Source: JACRCT01 sp036504155 (GTDB taxonomy: Bacteria > Myxococcota > Myxococcia > Myxococcales > UBA5297). Taken from it: 64,000 bases of DNA. The notes beneath the pieces were generated by a model. It was not told where the DNA came from, did no database searches, and saw only the letters and a list, made by a program, of their open reading frames with translations. Within the stretch, counting starts at the first letter, position 1. Each line of letters begins with the position of its first letter. The position numbers were made by a program, and so were the translations under genes. Where the stretch lies: contig DASXVQ010000230.1 in assembly GCA_036504155.1 (NCBI GenBank), forward strand, positions 62,001-126,000, given 5' to 3'. Positions 42,197 to 50,201 of the stretch are shown piece after piece.

Positions 42197-43276
42197 GTGA
42201 TCGCCGCCGCCGGACTCGCCGCAGTGCTCGCCCTTTCGTCCGTCGGGGCCGCCCCCGCCGAGGCGCCGGCGCTTCCCGATCCGGCCGCGCTGCGGACCGC
42301 GGCCTCCGAGGGGCGGCTGGACGCGGTGCGCGTCCTGCTCGACGCCGGGACGCCCATCGACGCGAAGGGCCCGCAGGACTGGACGGCGCTGCACGCGGCG
42401 GTGATCGCGGGCCAGGCCGAGGCGGCTTCGCTGCTGCTCGAGCGCGGGGCGGACCCGAACGCGCGCGGCCGCTACGACCTGACCCCGCTGCACTGGGCGG
42501 CGATGAAGGGCCGGGCCGACCTGGCGAAGCTGCTCACCAAGCGCGGCGCCAAGGCCGACGCCCGCGACCTGTGGGCCCGCACGCCGCTGCACGTCGCGGC
42601 CAACGACAAGGTCGTCCGGGCGCTGGTGGAGCTGGGGGCGGACGTCAACGCGCAGGACGGCAAGGGCGTCACCGCGCTGCACGTGGCCCGGAACGAGGAC
42701 GTGGCCAACGTGCTGCTGGAGCTGAAGGCGGATCTCCGGCTGCGGGCCTGGGCGGGGCTGACGGCGCTGGAGCTGGAGGTGGCGCCGGAGCCGCTCGACA
42801 AGGGCCTGCAGGTCGTCACGCCGCGCAAAGCGGTGCGGCTCCAGGGAGAGCGGGCGAACTTCCAGTTCGAGGTGCGCAACCTGACCGACAAGACGATCGA
42901 GGGCCTCGGGTTCGCGTTCTCGAGCCCGGCCTGCGAGGCGAAGCTGCCGAACACCGACTTCCAGCTTCAGCCCGGGGAGCTGGCCCTCCCGATGGTCTTC
43001 ATGGTCCGCAACCCCGGGGCGAGGGAGGGCGTTCATCCGCTCTCCGGGACGATGACGCTCGGCGGGGCGGAGGTCGCCAAGCTGGAGCTGACGGTCGACA
43101 CCACGCCCGGGGTCACCCCGGAGGACCAGGGGATGATCCACCTGGGGTCGGGCAGCCTGCGGCGGGCGCCGGGCGCGTGGGCGAACGTGGCGTTCGTCCT
43201 CGGGCCGCTGGTGCTGCTGGGGCTGTGGTTCGGCGCGCGCTGGTGGACGAAGGGCCGGCAGGTGCCCAAGGGCTGA
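42197..43276 (+). CDS. Ankyrin-repeat protein with signal and C-terminal membrane anchor
   Basis: This 359-residue protein starts at GTG 42197 (GGAG 8 nt upstream), which gives an N-terminal hydrophobic segment without strong positive charge (MIAAAGLAAVLALSSVGAAP). Four or five ankyrin repeats span about 35-190 (DWTALHAAVIAGQAEAASLL, DLTPLHWAAMKGRADLAKLL, ARTPLHVAANDKVVRALVEL, KGVTALHVARNEDVANVLLE). A beta-rich domain (about 205-320) follows, then one transmembrane helix (FVLGPLVLLGLWFGARWW). The repeats are probably periplasmic and act in protein binding. Partner unknown. Confidence 0.78.
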   Translation: MIAAAGLAAVLALSSVGAAPAEAPALPDPAALRTAASEGRLDAVRVLLDAGTPIDAKGPQDWTALHAAVIAGQAEAASLLLERGADPNARGRYDLTPLHWAAMKGRADLAKLLTKRGAKADARDLWARTPLHVAANDKVVRALVELGADVNAQDGKGVTALHVARNEDVANVLLELKADLRLRAWAGLTALELEVAPEPLDKGLQVVTPRKAVRLQGERANFQFEVRNLTDKTIEGLGFAFSSPACEAKLPNTDFQLQPGELALPMVFMVRNPGAREGVHPLSGTMTLGGAEVAKLELTVDTTPGVTPEDQGMIHLGSGSLRRAPGAWANVAFVLGPLVLLGLWFGARWWTKGRQVPKG

Positions 43277-43293
43277 AGTCGGCGGCCGGCGAC

Positions 43294-43791
43294 CTACTCC
43301 TTGCGCCCGCGCTTGCCGTACTCCTTGTCGAGGTAGAGCGCGGAGCCGGGCCGGTCGCCGACCATCTTGAGTTTGTCGACGATCTCCAAGGCCGCGGCCT
43401 CCTCCTCGACCTGCTCGTTCACGTACCACTGCATGAAGACCTGGGCGGCCACGTCCTTCTCGGTCACCGCCAGCTCATGCAGCGCGTGGACCCGCTCGGT
43501 GACGTGGCGCTCGTGGGCGAGCACGGCCTCGAAGACCTGCACGATGGTGCCGAACTCCGCGGGCGGGGCCTTGATCGGCTTGAGCGAGGGCGAGCCGCCG
43601 CGGGCCAGGATGTGGTCGACGAGCTTGAGCGCGTGCTGCTGCTCCTCCTGGTGCTGGACGCGCAGCCAGGCCCCGAAGCCCTTGTAGGCGTGGGACTCGC
43701 AGTGGGCGGACATCGCCAGGTACAGGTAGGCCGAATACAGCTCCTCGTTGATCTGCGTGTAGAGCGCGTCGAGCATCTTGCGGCCGATCAT
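43294..43791 (-). CDS. ftnA: Non-haem bacterial ferritin
   Basis: This is a 165-residue iron-storage protein with the four-helix bundle of FtnA-type ferritins. Ferroxidase ligands are visible: Glu17 (INEELYSAYLYLAM), Glu50 and His53 (VQHQEEQQHALKLVDH), and Glu94 and Glu130 regions (VLAHERHVTERV, NEQVEEEAAALEIVDKLK). Twenty-four subunits would form the cage that oxidises and stores Fe. No haem-binding Met typical of bacterioferritin is seen. GGAGG lies 5 nt before the ATG. It is convergent with the ankyrin gene and downstream of the PQQ-type gene on the same strand. Confidence 0.94.
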   Translation of the reverse strand: MIGRKMLDALYTQINEELYSAYLYLAMSAHCESHAYKGFGAWLRVQHQEEQQHALKLVDHILARGGSPSLKPIKAPPAEFGTIVQVFEAVLAHERHVTERVHALHELAVTEKDVAAQVFMQWYVNEQVEEEAAALEIVDKLKMVGDRPGSALYLDKEYGKRGRKE

Positions 43792-43891
43792 GGCTGCCTC
43801 CGGGGATCCGATGGATGCCTCAACGCTAGCCTCGGCAACCCTGGGCGGGCAGCGCCGGATGGGTGAGGCCGAGAGGGGCGCTGCCGCAGCC

Positions 43892-45289
43892 TCAGGCGCG
43901 GCGCCGCATCCGGTCCCAGCGAGTCAGCAGCATGGCGAACAGTGCCACTGGCACGAGCGAGATCGGGAACGACAGCCAGAACCAGCCGTTGGAGCGCACC
44001 GGTGGCGGCCGCCGGTCGCGCTCGTCCAGCGGCAGGGCGCGCAGCGTGCCGTCATAGCTGCCGTGAAAGACGATCCACGAGCCCTGGATGCGTGCGGCCG
44101 AGGGCGCGGCCCAGTTGCTGTCGTCGAGGCCGCCGACGGTCCAGAGCGGCTGCCCGGTGTAGGTCGTGAACTGATGCGCGCCGTTCTGGGCCGACACCGC
44201 GTGCAGGGCGTGGTCCCAGGCCGGGGCCAGCAGCAGGGCAGGGGACGAAGGCACGTAGGCAGCCGAGGCGTAGATGCCGCCGCGCGCGGCGTAGGACCAG
44301 GCGACCTGCCCGGTCCGCACGTCGAGGGACCAGAGCCTGCGGTCGTAGCTGCCGACGATCACCCGGTCCCCAGGGATCAGCACCGGCGAGGCCGTGACGC
44401 GGTCGCCCGTCTTGAAGCTCCAGCGCTCGTCGCCCGACTCCGCGTCGAGGCCGCGCACCATGCCGAACTTGCTGGCGGTCACCACCATCGGCCTCTCGCC
44501 GGGGACGAAAGCGGGCGGGCCGCGGACGGCGTCCAGCTCGGTCTTCTGCCAGAGGACGCGGCCGGTGTCGGCGTCGAGCGCGTAGAGGTTGCCGTCGGAC
44601 GAGCCCACCCAGAGCCGGTTCCCGGAGGTGATGGCGGCGGTCACCTCGTTGTCGGTCAGGACCTTCGTCCAGATCGGCTTGCCGTCCTTGGCCGAGAGCG
44701 CCGTGACGCCGCCGCGCTGCAGGCTGTGCCCGAGCGAGCGGTCGAAGACCCAGTGGCTGACGAACACGGCATCCTGGCCGACGGCCTGGCCCACGCAAGG
44801 CGCCGACAGCCGCGCTCCGCCCAGGGTCGGCCGGTAGTCCTCCACCGAGTGCACCCAGAGGCTCTTGCCGGTCGCGGCGTCGGCTGCGTAGACCAGGCGG
44901 TCGCTCGAGGCGGCGAAGAGCACGGGAGTGCCGCCGGCCTTCCAGATCACCGGCGCCCCGTGGAGAGGCCCGCCGGTGGTGAGCTTCCAGACCTGCTCGC
45001 CCGTCGCCGCGTCCAGGACGTAGACGATCCGGTCGTAGCTGCCCACCGCGACGATCGCCCGGCCCTCCACGACGCCCAGCGCTGCGCCGGTCCAGACGAC
45101 CATGCCTGGCTCGTAACCCCAGACTCGCCCGCTGCCCTCGAAGCTCCACGGTCGCGGCCGCGCGCTCTTGGGCGCGTCCAGCTCGATCGAGCCCGTGTTC
45201 TGCGCGTCCCGGCGGCTCTGCGGCCAGTCCTGGGCAGCGAAGGCGGGCGCGGTAGCGAGCGCCACAGCGATGGCGAGGAGGCGGCTCAA
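43892..45289 (-). CDS. Exported PQQ-type beta-propeller protein with C-terminal membrane helix
   Basis: This 465-residue protein starts at TTG 45289 (GGAGG 6 nt upstream, TTGA overlap with the previous stop). It has a signal peptide (MSRLLAIAVALATAPAFAAQ) and an eight-bladed PQQ-type propeller with repeats such as VLDAATGEQVWKL, AADAATGKSLWVH, ALDADTGRVLWQK, GLDAESGDERWSF and SLDVRTGQVAWSY. The end is a transmembrane helix (FWLSFPISLVPVALFAMLLT) and a basic tail, so the propeller faces the periplasm. It has no PQQ-dehydrogenase cofactor motifs that I can see, so a BamB-like binding role is as likely as catalysis. It is last in a five-gene coupled operon. Confidence 0.82.
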   Translation of the reverse strand: MSRLLAIAVALATAPAFAAQDWPQSRRDAQNTGSIELDAPKSARPRPWSFEGSGRVWGYEPGMVVWTGAALGVVEGRAIVAVGSYDRIVYVLDAATGEQVWKLTTGGPLHGAPVIWKAGGTPVLFAASSDRLVYAADAATGKSLWVHSVEDYRPTLGGARLSAPCVGQAVGQDAVFVSHWVFDRSLGHSLQRGGVTALSAKDGKPIWTKVLTDNEVTAAITSGNRLWVGSSDGNLYALDADTGRVLWQKTELDAVRGPPAFVPGERPMVVTASKFGMVRGLDAESGDERWSFKTGDRVTASPVLIPGDRVIVGSYDRRLWSLDVRTGQVAWSYAARGGIYASAAYVPSSPALLLAPAWDHALHAVSAQNGAHQFTTYTGQPLWTVGGLDDSNWAAPSAARIQGSWIVFHGSYDGTLRALPLDERDRRPPPVRSNGWFWLSFPISLVPVALFAMLLTRWDRMRRRA

Positions 45290-46425
45290 GTCGCGCCTCC
45301 GGTCGAGTTCGCACCCCCGCACTCCCCCTCCCCGCTCCCCACCCGTCTGAGTGGAGGGGGCGTGGGCAGGGATGCCGGGGGCGTGGGGAGGGATTCGGGG
45401 GCCGGTGTCCCTCGACTCTGCTCGGGATGAGGGGTGGCCCAGACGTCCACGACCTCGAACGCCTTGTTGGGGCAGGAGTCCACGCAGGCGTAGCAGAACT
45501 GGCAGTGCTCGGCGCGGATGCGGCCCTTCGCGATGGCGCCGACGTCGCAGACCTTGTCGCAGTTGCCGCAGTCGTTGCATCGCGACGCCACCCGCTGGAT
45601 GCGCAGCCGCGAGAACCGGTGGGTGAAGCCCATCAGGTAGCCCCAGGGGCACAGGTAGCGGCACCAGGCGCGCGTGACGAACAGCGAGGCGACGATGATG
45701 ACCAGCGTCGCGGTGGCGCTCGCGGGATCGGACCGGGAGGTGAAGGCGAAGTGGACCGGCGAGGTGACAATCTGGTGCGAGACGGCGGTGACCAGGATCG
45801 CCAGGACGCTCAACAGGCGCAGCCGGCGGGTGGGCAGGTCGTCGAGGGCCCCGGCGAGCACCATCCAGACGAGCAGGATGAGCGCCGCGGCCCAGTGCAG
45901 GCTCGAGTCCTCGATGAACATCTGCTTCTCGAGGGCGATGGCGATGACCAGGGCCAGAAAGCCCAGGAAGAACAGCGCCAGCAGCCCCAGCCGCATCCGC
46001 GTCGCCGAGGTCGGCTTCCTCACGACCAGCCGCCGCAGCATCGCCGCCCACTCCTGCACCGTGCCGGTCGGGCAGATCCAGCCGCAGAAGATGGGCCCGG
46101 AGACCAGCGTCGCCGACAGCACCACCACCGGCAGGGCCATCCAGTAGAAGGACTCGGTGTAGACGGTGCCGATGAGCGTCAGCCCGTAGAGCGAGTTGCG
46201 GATCATCCCGAACACGCCCAGGCACGAGTAGACGACGTAGAAGAACACGAAGATCGAGACGACCTGCACCCCGCGCCGTACGGCCTGCCGCCGGCGCTGG
46301 ACGTTGGCGACCAGGATCACCGCCAGGAACAGGAGCAGCAGCGAGGCCATCTCCACGCTGGTCTGGTCCAGCGACAGGAACGGCGCGTTGAAGAACTTGG
46401 AGAGGGGCAGGCGCTCGGGTTGCAT
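45286..46425 (-). CDS. Membrane-bound polyferredoxin of NapH type
   Basis: This 379-residue inner-membrane protein has about six transmembrane helices. Two CxxxCP motifs (FCGWICPTG, Cys114/118; and CRYLCPWG) match those of NapH, CcoG and NosR proteins, and two [4Fe-4S] ferredoxin motifs follow on the cytosolic side (CNDCGNCDKVC and CQFCYACVDSCP). It could move electrons between quinol and a periplasmic or cytosolic partner. The last 47 residues are not protein-like: they are encoded by REP and simple-repeat DNA (HPEQSRGTP). It lies 25 bp after the ABC ATPase gene and overlaps the PQQ-type gene by 4 bp. Confidence 0.88.
   Translation of the reverse strand: MQPERLPLSKFFNAPFLSLDQTSVEMASLLLLFLAVILVANVQRRRQAVRRGVQVVSIFVFFYVVYSCLGVFGMIRNSLYGLTLIGTVYTESFYWMALPVVVLSATLVSGPIFCGWICPTGTVQEWAAMLRRLVVRKPTSATRMRLGLLALFFLGFLALVIAIALEKQMFIEDSSLHWAAALILLVWMVLAGALDDLPTRRLRLLSVLAILVTAVSHQIVTSPVHFAFTSRSDPASATATLVIIVASLFVTRAWCRYLCPWGYLMGFTHRFSRLRIQRVASRCNDCGNCDKVCDVGAIAKGRIRAEHCQFCYACVDSCPNKAFEVVDVWATPHPEQSRGTPAPESLPTPPASLPTPPPLRRVGSGEGECGGANSTGGAT
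45408..45430. repeat. REP-like arm inside a coding end
   Basis: TCCCTCGACTCTGCTCGGGATGA shares the core CCCTCGAC-N2/3-GCTCGGG with the inverted pair at 39059-39221. Here it lies within the last 47 codons of the NapH-type gene and, with adjacent CCCCTCC-type simple sequence (about 45300-45400), makes up the odd C-terminal tail. Confidence 0.6.
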
Positions 46426-46450
46426 CGCGGTCGGGCTCCTCCTTCCTCTC

Positions 46451-47242
46451 TCAGCAGACGCCCGCGGGGTGGGTGCAGTGGTCGCCGGCGGACAGGCAGG
46501 AGCGGCCGCAGGCCGACTCCTCGGTGGGCTCGGCGGGGCCGGTGCCCAGGAACCGCGCGACGAACGGGCAGCGCGGGACCGAGAAGATCTGCTCGGTGGG
46601 GCCGCGCTGCACGATGGCCCCGGCGAGCATCACCGCGCAGTGGTCGCCCATCGCCCGGGCCTCCTCGCGGCTGTGGGTGACGTGCACGGTCGTCAGCTTG
46701 AACTCGGCGTGGATGCGTTTGATCTCCGCCTGCAGCTCCAGCCGCGTGTTGTGGTCCACCAAGCTCAACGGCTCGTCGAGCAGCAGCACCGCCGGGCGGA
46801 TGGCCAGGGCCCGCGCGATGGCCACGCGCTGCGCCTCGCCGCCCGAGAGCGTGGCCACCGGCCGGCCCACGACGGAGGTCAGCCGCAGCGCGGAGACGGC
46901 CTCGTCCACGCGCCTGCGCCGCTCGGCCTCGGGCAGGCCGCGGGCCTTCAGGCCGTACTCGATGTTCCCGGCGACCGTGTAGTGCGGGAACAGCGCGGCC
47001 TGCTGGAAGACGAGGCCGATGTCGCGCCGCTCCGGCGGCTCTCCGGTCACGTCGCGCTCGCCCAGGAGGATCGATCCCTCGTCGGGCTCGTGCAGGCCGG
47101 TGAGCGTCTGCAGGAGCAGCGACTTGCCGCAGCCCGACGGGCCGAGCAGGACCCAGTACTCGCCGTCGCCCACGCGCAGGTTGAGCCTGTCGAGCGTGAA
47201 AGCTCCGAAGCGGCGCGAGAGGTTGCGGACGTGGAGGCTCAT
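46451..47242 (-). CDS. ABC transporter ATPase, tungstate/molybdate type, with Cys-rich tail
   Basis: This 263-residue ATPase has Walker A GPSGCGKS at 34-41, Q-loop LVFQQAALFPHYTV, the signature LSGGEAQRVAIARAL, Walker B AVLLLDEPLSLVD and a switch His in VHVTHSREEA, all typical of ModC/WtpC/PotA-type importers. In place of the usual ModC C-terminal MOP domain there is a short tail with five Cys and two His (CGRSCLSAGDHCTHPAGVC, 245-263), a plausible metal- or redox-sensing site. It overlaps the permease stop by ATGA. Together with the permease and binding protein it forms a complete importer. The oxyanion is inferred from the binding protein. Confidence 0.88.
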   Translation of the reverse strand: MSLHVRNLSRRFGAFTLDRLNLRVGDGEYWVLLGPSGCGKSLLLQTLTGLHEPDEGSILLGERDVTGEPPERRDIGLVFQQAALFPHYTVAGNIEYGLKARGLPEAERRRRVDEAVSALRLTSVVGRPVATLSGGEAQRVAIARALAIRPAVLLLDEPLSLVDHNTRLELQAEIKRIHAEFKLTTVHVTHSREEARAMGDHCAVMLAGAIVQRGPTEQIFSVPRCPFVARFLGTGPAEPTEESACGRSCLSAGDHCTHPAGVC

Positions 47243-48462
47243 CGCGCCTGGACCTCCGGGCCGCGCCGCGCCAGGCGGAACGGCGCCAGGTGCTCGGCGA
47301 AGCGCAGCACCACGAAGAACCAGACGCAGGTGGCCAGCAGCAGGATGGCGAGCGGCCGGCTCTCGGCGGCGCCGGCGCGCAGGAACTCGGTGTGCACCAG
47401 CATCGGCGCGGTCACCGGCGAGGGCGCGAACAGGACGATGACCCCGAACTCGCTCACGGCCCGCGCCCAGCCCAGCGCCGCGCCGACCACCAGGCCGCGG
47501 CTGGCGAGCGGCAACGCGATGTTCAGGAAGGTCGCCGAGGGCGAGGCGCCCAGGCTGCGCGAGGCCTGCTCGAGCTGCAGCGGCACGGCCTCGAACGAGG
47601 TCAGCGCGGTCTTCACCACGAACGGCGAGGCCACGAAGACCTGCGCCACGACGAGCCCGAGCAGGCTGCCCGAGACCTGGATCCCGAGCGACTCGAGGCC
47701 CCGGCCGAGCGGGCTGCCGGGGCCGAACAGGACCATCAGCGCCACGCCCGCCACCGACTGCGGCACGAGGATGGGCAGGTCGATGGCCGACTCGACCCAG
47801 CGCTTGCCGGGGAAGTCGACGCGGGCCAGCGCGTAGGCGAGCGGGATGCCCCAGACCGCCACGACCAGCGTGGCCAGCGTCGAGGTCAGCAGGCTCATCC
47901 CCAGCGCGGACTGGACGTCCTCGCGCGCCAGCGTGACGGCCAGGGTCTGCACCGAGTCCTGGAAGGCGAGGTGCAGGACGGGGAAGAGCACCGCGACCAG
48001 CGCGGCGAGCCCCAGGCCCAGGCAGGCCAGCACGAACGGCGGGGCCTTGCGGCGCAGCTTCACGAGGAGCGCGTAGATGAGCACCAGCGGGACGAAGGTC
48101 TCGAACGCGTAGGGCTGGAAGACCACGAAGCAGACGACGAAGACGGCGAAGAAGCCCACCAGCACCGGGGAGGCGAAGAGGCTGGTGTAGACGACGACCA
48201 GCAGGATGAAGAGCGGCTTCTTGCCCAGGAGCACCATCGCCAGGAGGTAGAGCAGGGCATAGCCGGCCAGGAACACCGCGACGAGCTTCGCCGGCCGCTT
48301 CTGGAGGATCGTCCCGGCGCAGTAGGCGACGTAGAGGTTGGTCGCGAGCAGGACCAGGTTCATCGACGGCGTGAACGGCGGGTCGGGCATCAGCGCCAGC
48401 GCCGCGTGCGCCGCGGCGAGGACGAGGGCGACCACCGCGCCGTGCTTCCAGGTCAGGCTCAC
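47239..48462 (-). CDS. ABC importer permease with extra N-terminal membrane domain
   Basis: This 407-residue protein starts at GTG 48462, which overlaps the binding-protein stop by GTGA and has GGAGG 8 nt upstream. The N-terminal 170 residues add about six hydrophobic helices not found in ModB/WtpB. The C-terminal 230 residues are a BPD_transp_1 permease with the EAA-type loop EQASRSLGASPSATFLNIAL. The extra helices are unusual and could anchor a partner such as the neighbouring polyferredoxin or carry a second function. It pairs with the ATPase encoded directly downstream. Confidence 0.85.
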   Translation of the reverse strand: MSLTWKHGAVVALVLAAAHAALALMPDPPFTPSMNLVLLATNLYVAYCAGTILQKRPAKLVAVFLAGYALLYLLAMVLLGKKPLFILLVVVYTSLFASPVLVGFFAVFVVCFVVFQPYAFETFVPLVLIYALLVKLRRKAPPFVLACLGLGLAALVAVLFPVLHLAFQDSVQTLAVTLAREDVQSALGMSLLTSTLATLVVAVWGIPLAYALARVDFPGKRWVESAIDLPILVPQSVAGVALMVLFGPGSPLGRGLESLGIQVSGSLLGLVVAQVFVASPFVVKTALTSFEAVPLQLEQASRSLGASPSATFLNIALPLASRGLVVGAALGWARAVSEFGVIVLFAPSPVTAPMLVHTEFLRAGAAESRPLAILLLATCVWFFVVLRFAEHLAPFRLARRGPEVQAR

Positions 48463-49373
48463 GGCAGCGGCCTCCGCGCCACGAGCGAGCGCGCGGGCTC
48501 CGGCAGAAGCTCCCATTGCCCCGAGACCGGCGGATCGAGCGGGCGGTATCCGGCCCGCAGCAGGGCGCGGCGGCCCGGCTCAGAGAGCAGCGCGGCGAGG
48601 AGCCGGCGCGCGCCCTCGGGGTTCACGGCGGCCTCGGGGACGGTCAGCCCGCAGAGGATGGGCCGGCCGCGCCGCTCTCCGAGGGAGGCCGTCTGGTAGG
48701 CGTCGATCAGCTCGGGCCGCGAGAGGTTCCACTCCGGCTTGAGCGCGGTGACCTTCAGATGGTGGCCCTCGGCGGTCGAGCGGTGGAGGAAGACGTAGTC
48801 GGCGGCCCGCGACTCGAGCAGGCCGACCAGCTCCGCCTCGCCCGGGACCTTCAGGTCGCTGGCGCAGCGCATGCGCAGGCCGGGCTGGCCCGCGAGCTGC
48901 CAGGCGAAGACGGCGTGGGCGCCCGTGGCGGAGGTCGAAGGGTCGGCACAGCCCAGCGCGATGCCGGGACGGTTCAGGACCTCGGTCCAGTTGGCGGAGG
49001 AGATCTCGTCGGTGAAGCGGCTGTGGTCCTTGTGGGCGATGACGACCTCGTCGGTCGCGAAGGACAGGATCCAGCTCGCCTTCCGGGCCGCGAGCAGGCT
49101 CTCGAGCGCGGCGGCATCGCACGAGACGACGAGGTCGGCCTTCAGGCCCATCTCGGAAATCTTGCGGACGGCGAGCGTGCCCTCGCTGGGCTCGAGCCGG
49201 GCTCGCAGGCCGGACGTCTCGCGGCGCAGGGCCTGGACGACATCGCCGAGCAAGGCGCTGAGCCCCTGATCGTGGAAGACGACGACCTCGCCATCGCTCG
49301 CAGACCGGCAGGACGCCAGAAGAAGCGCCAGCAGGCAGGCGGTGGAGAGCAGGGAGCCGGAGGGTCGGGGCAT
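48459..49373 (-). CDS. Tungstate/molybdate-type binding lipoprotein (WtpA-like)
   Basis: This 304-residue protein has a lipoprotein signal (MPRPSGSLLSTACLLALLLASC, Cys22). The mature part matches the WtpA/ModA layout: VVVFHDQGLSALLGDVVQAL, then SEGTLAVRKISEMGLKADLV, SFATDEVVIAHKDHSRFTDE and LGCADPSTSATGAHAVFAWQ. The order of these blocks recalls archaeal WtpA, which binds tungstate and molybdate. Ligand residues cannot be assigned here, so other oxyanions remain possible. It is first in the five-gene operon and is divergent from the DUF2478-like gene, with a dyad in the shared gap. Confidence 0.87.
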   Translation of the reverse strand: MPRPSGSLLSTACLLALLLASCRSASDGEVVVFHDQGLSALLGDVVQALRRETSGLRARLEPSEGTLAVRKISEMGLKADLVVSCDAAALESLLAARKASWILSFATDEVVIAHKDHSRFTDEISSANWTEVLNRPGIALGCADPSTSATGAHAVFAWQLAGQPGLRMRCASDLKVPGEAELVGLLESRAADYVFLHRSTAEGHHLKVTALKPEWNLSRPELIDAYQTASLGERRGRPILCGLTVPEAAVNPEGARRLLAALLSEPGRRALLRAGYRPLDPPVSGQWELLPEPARSLVARRPLP

Positions 49374-49435
49374 TCGAGGGCCGAGCGAGGAAGCATCCTC
49401 TCATAACCCGGTGTGGTGACAGGCTCCAGCAGGCC

Positions 49436-49464
49436 CCAATCCAGGCTCGCGCTTCCCGGATTGG
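49436..49464. promoter_or_regulatory. Inverted repeat in a divergent gap, operator candidate
   Basis: CCAATCC (49436-49442) and GGATTGG (49458-49464) are perfect 7-bp arms 15 bp apart, between the transporter operon (start 49373) and the DUF2478-like gene (start 49501). Position suits a shared operator. I know no regulator with this site. Confidence 0.35.
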
Positions 49465-49500
49465 TTGGGTTGGGGAATCATGGCGCCTCTCGAGGTGGAC

Positions 49501-50055
49501 ATGGCGCGCTGGGCGGTAGTCACCGGGGAAAAAGGCCACGACAAGGCCGGGTTCGTCCTGGGAGTGGCCGAGGAGCTCCGGGCCGCGGGGCTGCGCGTCG
49601 CCGGCTTCGTGCAGCGGCGGCGCTACGACGGCGACCAGAAGGGCCACGACCTGCAGCGGCTGGCGACCGGGGAGAAGATCGTGCTCGCGCAGGGCGGGGT
49701 GGCGGCGAAGGCGGTGAGCCAGGAGGCCTTCTGCACCTACGCCTTCCGCAACGACGCGTTCGAGCAGGCCTTCGCCTGGATGCGCGAGGACGCGAAGGGC
49801 GCCGACGTGCTGGTGCTCGACGACGTCAGCAAGCTCGAGACGCAGGGCAAGGGACACGCCGCGGCGCTCGAGTGGGCCTTGAAGCAGGAGGGCAAGGTCG
49901 TCCTGATCTCGGCGCGGGCAAGCCAGCTCTTCTACGTCGTGGAGAACTTCGGCCTCGAGGACGACCCGGTCGCCGCGGCCGAGCTTCCGGTAGGGGCAGG
50001 GGAGCGCAAGGCCTTCGCGCAGGCGATCCTCCGGCTCTGGAAGGAACGACAGTAG
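49501..50055 (+). CDS. DUF2478-like P-loop NTPase
   Basis: This 184-residue soluble protein begins MARWAVVTGEKGHDKAGFVL, where TGEKGHDK resembles a degenerate P-loop, and continues AAGLRVAGFVQRRRYDGDQK, VLVLDDVSKLETQGKGHAAA and LISARASQLFYVVENFGLED. This is the pattern of DUF2478, an NTPase family often next to molybdenum uptake and cofactor genes, and the neighbour here is a tungstate/molybdate-type transporter. I chose 49501 because GAGG lies 5 nt upstream; ATG 49480 and TTG 49465 are in-frame alternatives. The gap to 50202 holds no gene I can support. Confidence 0.72.
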   Translation: MARWAVVTGEKGHDKAGFVLGVAEELRAAGLRVAGFVQRRRYDGDQKGHDLQRLATGEKIVLAQGGVAAKAVSQEAFCTYAFRNDAFEQAFAWMREDAKGADVLVLDDVSKLETQGKGHAAALEWALKQEGKVVLISARASQLFYVVENFGLEDDPVAAAELPVGAGERKAFAQAILRLWKERQ

Positions 50056-50201
50056 CTGCCGGCCTCCGCGCCGGGGTGGTCGGTCGGACGTGTCGCTTCC
50101 TCTTTGACTCGACCCCGACCGCGACGACTGCGACCCACCGCAGAGGGCGGCAGCTACGGAATCGCCACCCTCGTCGTGGAGGGCAGGCTCCGCCCGTTAG
50201 C

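Noticed and set aside
38227..43866. An open plus-strand frame of 1879 codons opposite the ABC ATPase, PKD protein and ferritin genes
   Set aside because: It lies antisense or out of frame to well-supported genes, has Gly/Arg/Val-rich composition with no domain, and is expected in DNA this GC-rich.
43892..50055. A complete aldehyde ferredoxin oxidoreductase or nitrate reductase locus
   Set aside because: No tungsto- or molybdo-enzyme gene is present; only transporter, ferredoxin, propeller and NTPase genes are seen.
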